Assembly: GCA_030147425.1 (NCBI GenBank)
Contig: JASKZW010000057.1
Span: 1-6,441, forward strand
Source: Tissierellales bacterium
GTDB taxonomy: Bacteria; Bacillota_A; Clostridia; Tissierellales; JASKZW01
Direction of reading: 5' to 3'
Length of the DNA stretch: 6,441 nucleotides
Position 1 is the first letter of the stretch. The number at the start of each line of letters is the position of its first letter. Both the position numbers and the translations under genes were made by a program. Positions 5,494 through 6,441 of the stretch are shown here, piece after piece. Below the pieces are notes generated by a model. The model ran no database searches and was not told where the DNA came from. It saw nothing but the letters and a program-made list of their open reading frames with translations.

Positions 5494-5522
5494 ATTTTAT
5501 AACTTAGAAGACTAGATTACAA
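5494..5522 (-). promoter_or_regulatory. Promoter of the nfeD-SPFH operon
   Basis: On the minus strand TTGTAA (5517-5522) is followed by 17 bp and TAAAAT (5494-5499). Transcription would begin near 5487, only a few bases before the ribosome binding site, so the leader is very short. The thiC terminator lies directly upstream, making nfeD-SPFH a separate unit. Confidence 0.5.
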
Positions 5523-5533
5523 GAAATATCGAT

Positions 5534-5567
5534 AAAAAAAGCGAGTATTTTTTCAAATACTCGCTTT
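5534..5567 (-). terminator. Intrinsic terminator of thiC
   Basis: GCGAGTATTT (5541-5550) and AAATACTCGC (5555-5564) form a 10-bp stem with a 4-nt loop, extendable by three A-T pairs. Read on the minus strand it ends in seven T (5534-5540). It lies 26 bp beyond the thiC stop. Confidence 0.9.
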
Positions 5568-5592
5568 AAAAAACTATAGCTTTGTTTATGTA

Positions 5593-6441
5593 CTAATCTT
5601 CCAATATAGTAACATCTTCTCCTGCCATTATTTTATTCATATTCCTAACTGCACATATTTTTCCACACATTGTACATGTATCATCATATTCTGGCAAGGA
5701 TGATTTTCTATATTCTCTAGGTTTTTCTTCATCTATGGCCAAGCTAAACATTTTCTCCCAATCTAATTCCCTACGAGCATGGCTCATTTCTAAGTCCCAC
5801 TCTTCAGCACCCTTTACTCCCTTAGCTAAATCTCCTGCATGGGCTGCTATCTTACAAGCTACTATACCTTCCTTCATATCCTCTAGACTTGGAAGTCTTA
5901 AGTGTTCTGCCGGTGTTACATAGCATAAAAAGTCAACTCCATGGGATGCGGCAATAGCTCCTCCTATAGCTGATGTTATATGATCATAGCCTGGTGCTAT
6001 ATCTGTTACAATAGGCCCTAAAACATAGAAAGGTGCTCCATGGCAAAGTTTTTTCTGTAACTGAACATTTGTTGCTATCTCATCTATCTTTATATGTCCT
6101 GGCCCTTCAATTATTATCTGAACATTTTTTTCCCAGGCTCTCTTAGTTAATTCGCCAAGAACTCTTAATTCTGCTATTTGAGCTGCGTCTGTTCCATCTG
6201 CTATACTTCCTGGCCTTAAAGCATCTCCTAAACTTATTGTCATATCATATTCTACACAAATATCTAAAAGTTCATCATAATACTCAAAAAATGGATTTTC
6301 CTTATTGTTTAATTCCATCCAAGCATAAAGTAAAGATCCTCCCCTAGAAACTATATTAGTTACCCTCTCATTTCTTTTAAAAATATCCATAGTTTCCTTG
6401 TTCATACCTACATGAATTGTTAAAAAGTCAACTCCATCTTC
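5593..6441 (-). CDS. thiC: Phosphomethylpyrimidine synthase ThiC, 5' end beyond the window
   Basis: ThiC is a radical-SAM-type enzyme that rearranges aminoimidazole ribotide into HMP-phosphate, the pyrimidine half of thiamin. The frame stays open to the right edge: before the internal Met at 6403-6405, codons reading [12 protein letters not shown] match the family, so that Met is not the start. The 282 visible residues are roughly the C-terminal two thirds of a protein of about 430. Motifs in order are [19 protein letters not shown] (a metal-ligand His in the family), YVLGP with [18 protein letters not shown], and a C-terminal cysteine cluster. That cluster is Cys-x2-Cys-x3-Cys (CTMCGKIC), one residue shorter than the CX2CX4C of the E. 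coli enzyme. It should still hold the 4Fe-4S cluster, and I believe the short spacing occurs in clostridial homologues. A TPP riboswitch would be expected upstream but lies outside the window. Confidence 0.96.
   Translation of the reverse strand, partial: EDGVDFLTIHVGMNKETMDIFKRNERVTNIVSRGGSLLYAWMELNNKENPFFEYYDELLDICVEYDMTISLGDALRPGSIADGTDAAQIAELRVLGELTKRAWEKNVQIIIEGPGHIKIDEIATNVQLQKKLCHGAPFYVLGPIVTDIAPGYDHITSAIGGAIAASHGVDFLCYVTPAEHLRLPSLEDMKEGIVACKIAAHAGDLAKGVKGAEEWDLEMSHARRELDWEKMFSLAIDEEKPREYRKSSLPEYDDTCTMCGKICAVRNMNKIMAGEDVTILED

Noticed and set aside
5735..5923. Open frame of 62 codons on the plus strand inside thiC
   Set aside because: It is antisense to highly conserved ThiC sequence and has no ribosome binding site or family match.
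6403..6405. ATG at 6405 as the start of thiC
   Set aside because: The frame stays open to the window edge and the upstream codons ([11 protein letters not shown]) match ThiC, so the Met is internal and the gene is truncated by the window.

Overview
The base composition is low-GC, with strong AGGAGG-type ribosome binding sites, TTG starts, a tetrahydrofolate (THF) riboswitch and ThiC and diiron proteins of anaerobe type. Together these suggest a Firmicute, most likely a Clostridia/Tissierellia-like anaerobe. The exact taxon cannot be fixed from this window. Nothing here looks like a phage, transposon or CRISPR locus.

Left block (1-1476, all minus strand, read right to left): a promoter at 1448-1476 drives a 179-aa protein of unknown function, then a stand-alone ferritin-like/rubrerythrin-type diiron protein. 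The third gene is the beginning of an LrgA/CidA holin-like membrane protein with a TTG start, which runs off the left edge. Spacing suggests one transcription unit. The 93-bp gap before the diiron gene holds competing inverted repeats that involve its ribosome binding site.

Central block (1498-4125, plus strand): a promoter with a perfect 14-bp palindrome at its start site leads into a clear THF riboswitch aptamer (about 1566-1659) and an intrinsic terminator. Two genes follow: a TTG-initiated DASS/SLC13-like membrane transporter and folP (dihydropteroate synthase). The aptamer's ligand-binding strand can pair with the 5' arm of the terminator, so the layout reads as a THF-OFF transcriptional switch. 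The transporter is most simply explained as moving a folate-related compound, but its substrate is not visible from sequence. This is the most interesting part of the window: a permease with degenerate versions of both family SNT motifs under folate control.

Right block (4102-6441, minus strand): the 5'-truncated thiC (HMP-phosphate synthase, thiamin biosynthesis) ends in its own terminator. Next comes an nfeD-SPFH (paraslipin) pair with its own promoter. The nfeD reading frame probably starts at a rare ATT codon, and the paraslipin ribosome binding site lies inside the last codons of nfeD. A 24-bp perfect palindrome between folP and the paraslipin gene serves as a shared bidirectional terminator.
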